Source of the DNA: CAZHJK01 sp964533275 | GTDB lineage: Bacteria > Bacillota > Clostridia > Eubacteriales > Garciellaceae | NCBI GenBank assembly: GCA_964533275.1 | Contig: CAZHJK010000001.1 | Coordinates: forward strand, 1-64,000 | Length of the DNA: 64,000 bases | Direction of reading: 5' to 3' | Shown: positions 63,565-64,000 of the stretch, one piece after another | Position numbering within the stretch: position 1 is the first letter of the stretch | Layout of the letters: every line of letters starts with the position of its first letter | Translations under genes and position numbers: made by a program | Notes under the pieces: model-generated | Told to the model about the DNA's origin: nothing | Databases searched by the model: none | The model's input: the letters and a program-made list of their open reading frames with translations, nothing else

Positions 63565-63750
63565 ATGAGAAGATTTGCATTAGCTTTAGTAATTATTGGA
63601 GCAATAAATTGGGGCCTTATAGGATTGTTTGGCTTTAACCTAGTAGAAACAATTTTTGGAGAGATGAGTTGGTTAAGTAGAATAATATATGTTCTGGTAG
63701 GCTTAGCTGGGGTATATAGCTTTACAATATTTGGCCAAATCAAAGAATAA
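63565..63750 (+). CDS. DUF378 small membrane protein
   Basis: This 61-residue protein has two hydrophobic helices and the DUF378 pattern ALVIIGAINWGLIGLFGFNLVETIFG and IIYVLVGLAGVYSF (described by residues of about 7-32 and 40-53). AAAGGAGGTTT precedes the ATG. The function is unknown. Confidence 0.82.
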   Translation: MRRFALALVIIGAINWGLIGLFGFNLVETIFGEMSWLSRIIYVLVGLAGVYSFTIFGQIKE

Positions 63751-63755
63751 AGAAA

Positions 63756-63782
63756 ATTCCTGCCAGGGCAGGATTTTTCTTT
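63756..63782 (+). terminator. Rho-independent terminator
   Basis: CCTGCC (63759-63764) and GGCAGG (63767-63772) form a GC-rich stem followed by T residues. Confidence 0.7.
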
Positions 63783-63971
63783 AATAAAAAAGAATAAATA
63801 ATACTTTGAAATAATAATTGATTATTATAATTAAGAAAATATAATTTTTATATATTACTAGTTTAATAAAAAAGTTTATATAAATATATAAATAAAGAAG
63901 GAACTTTTAAATGCATATAGAATTATATTATTAACAAAGGTTTTTAAATATATAGAAAGAGGTGGTTGGCC

Positions 63972-64000
63972 ATGATAAGTATTGTTTGTGGTAAAAAGGG
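63972..64000 (+). CDS. Start of a truncated gene, possible P-loop ATPase
   Basis: ATG 63972 follows AAAGAGGTGG and codes MISIVCGKKG before the window ends. The GKKG sequence could begin a Walker A motif (GKKGSGKT is common in such proteins), but only ten codons are visible. The call is tentative. Confidence 0.4.

Overview
The window is strongly AT-rich DNA with dense, mostly co-oriented gene blocks, many GTG/TTG starts backed by strong Shine-Dalgarno sequences, and Rho-independent terminators between units. Together with a V-type ATPase operon, Mrp/MinD ferredoxin-type ATPases, a hydrogenase-associated TM1266 regulator, a flavodiiron protein, a two-gene SufC/SufB-like system and a putative spore-surface protein, this points to an anaerobic, low-GC Gram-positive bacterium of the Clostridia (Tissierellales/Alkaliphilus-like in flavour; the exact genus cannot be fixed from sequence alone). 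No prophage, IS element or CRISPR array was found. The window reads as ordinary chromosome with several accessory metabolic and signalling cassettes.

Layout. 0.5-6.1 kb: an operon joining an acetolactate-synthase-like TPP enzyme, a HisC-like aminotransferase and an OpuC/ProVWX-type quaternary-amine ABC importer. 6.2-10.5 kb: an ORP-like cluster (DUF5320, DUF134 regulator, two NifX/NifB-like proteins, two ferredoxin-containing P-loop ATPases, Mrp) behind a promoter carrying two palindromic operators. 10.5-19.1 kb (minus): a nine-gene V-type ATPase operon (H/G-like, C, I, K, F, E, A, B, D). 19.3-22.2 kb (minus): a TM1266-family regulator plus a NitT/TauT-type ABC importer, preceded by a leader RNA with terminator and antiterminator pairings. 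22.3-27.2 kb: a two-component system, a YxlEFG-like ABC exporter and an alpha/beta hydrolase. 27.3-34.8 kb: an ABC exporter, a second DUF134 gene with a look-alike promoter, a formaldehyde-dehydrogenase-like alcohol dehydrogenase, a minimal Ku plus ATP-dependent ligase NHEJ pair, a flavin amine oxidase and a 58-residue protein. 35.0-41.1 kb: a second two-component system, a toast-rack lipoprotein and a three-gene ABC-2 exporter. 41.2-46.7 kb: a tandem P-II protein with a DUF1538 membrane protein, a TipAS-type MerR regulator, DUF1622, and an ACT protein with a UPF0210 protein. 46.8-52.5 kb: surface or spore-related genes and polysaccharide-active enzymes. 52.7-61.4 kb: flavodiiron protein, NYN-LOTUS protein, signal peptidase I, mnmA, HAD phosphatase, deoC, cation efflux, initiator tRNA and sufC/sufB-like genes. 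61.4-63.8 kb: a lysine riboswitch controlling an NhaC-family transporter, then DUF378 and the first codons of a further gene.

The most interesting parts are regulatory: twin palindromes at the ORP-like promoter with a related element at the paralogous DUF134 gene; an unassigned riboswitch-like leader on the TM1266/ABC operon; an attenuator-like hairpin before the DUF1538/P-II pair; and six 11-bp repeats before the ACT/UPF0210 operon. The least explained metabolic unit is the TPP enzyme, aminotransferase and betaine-type importer operon. All functional names rest on motif and family recognition by eye; no search was run.
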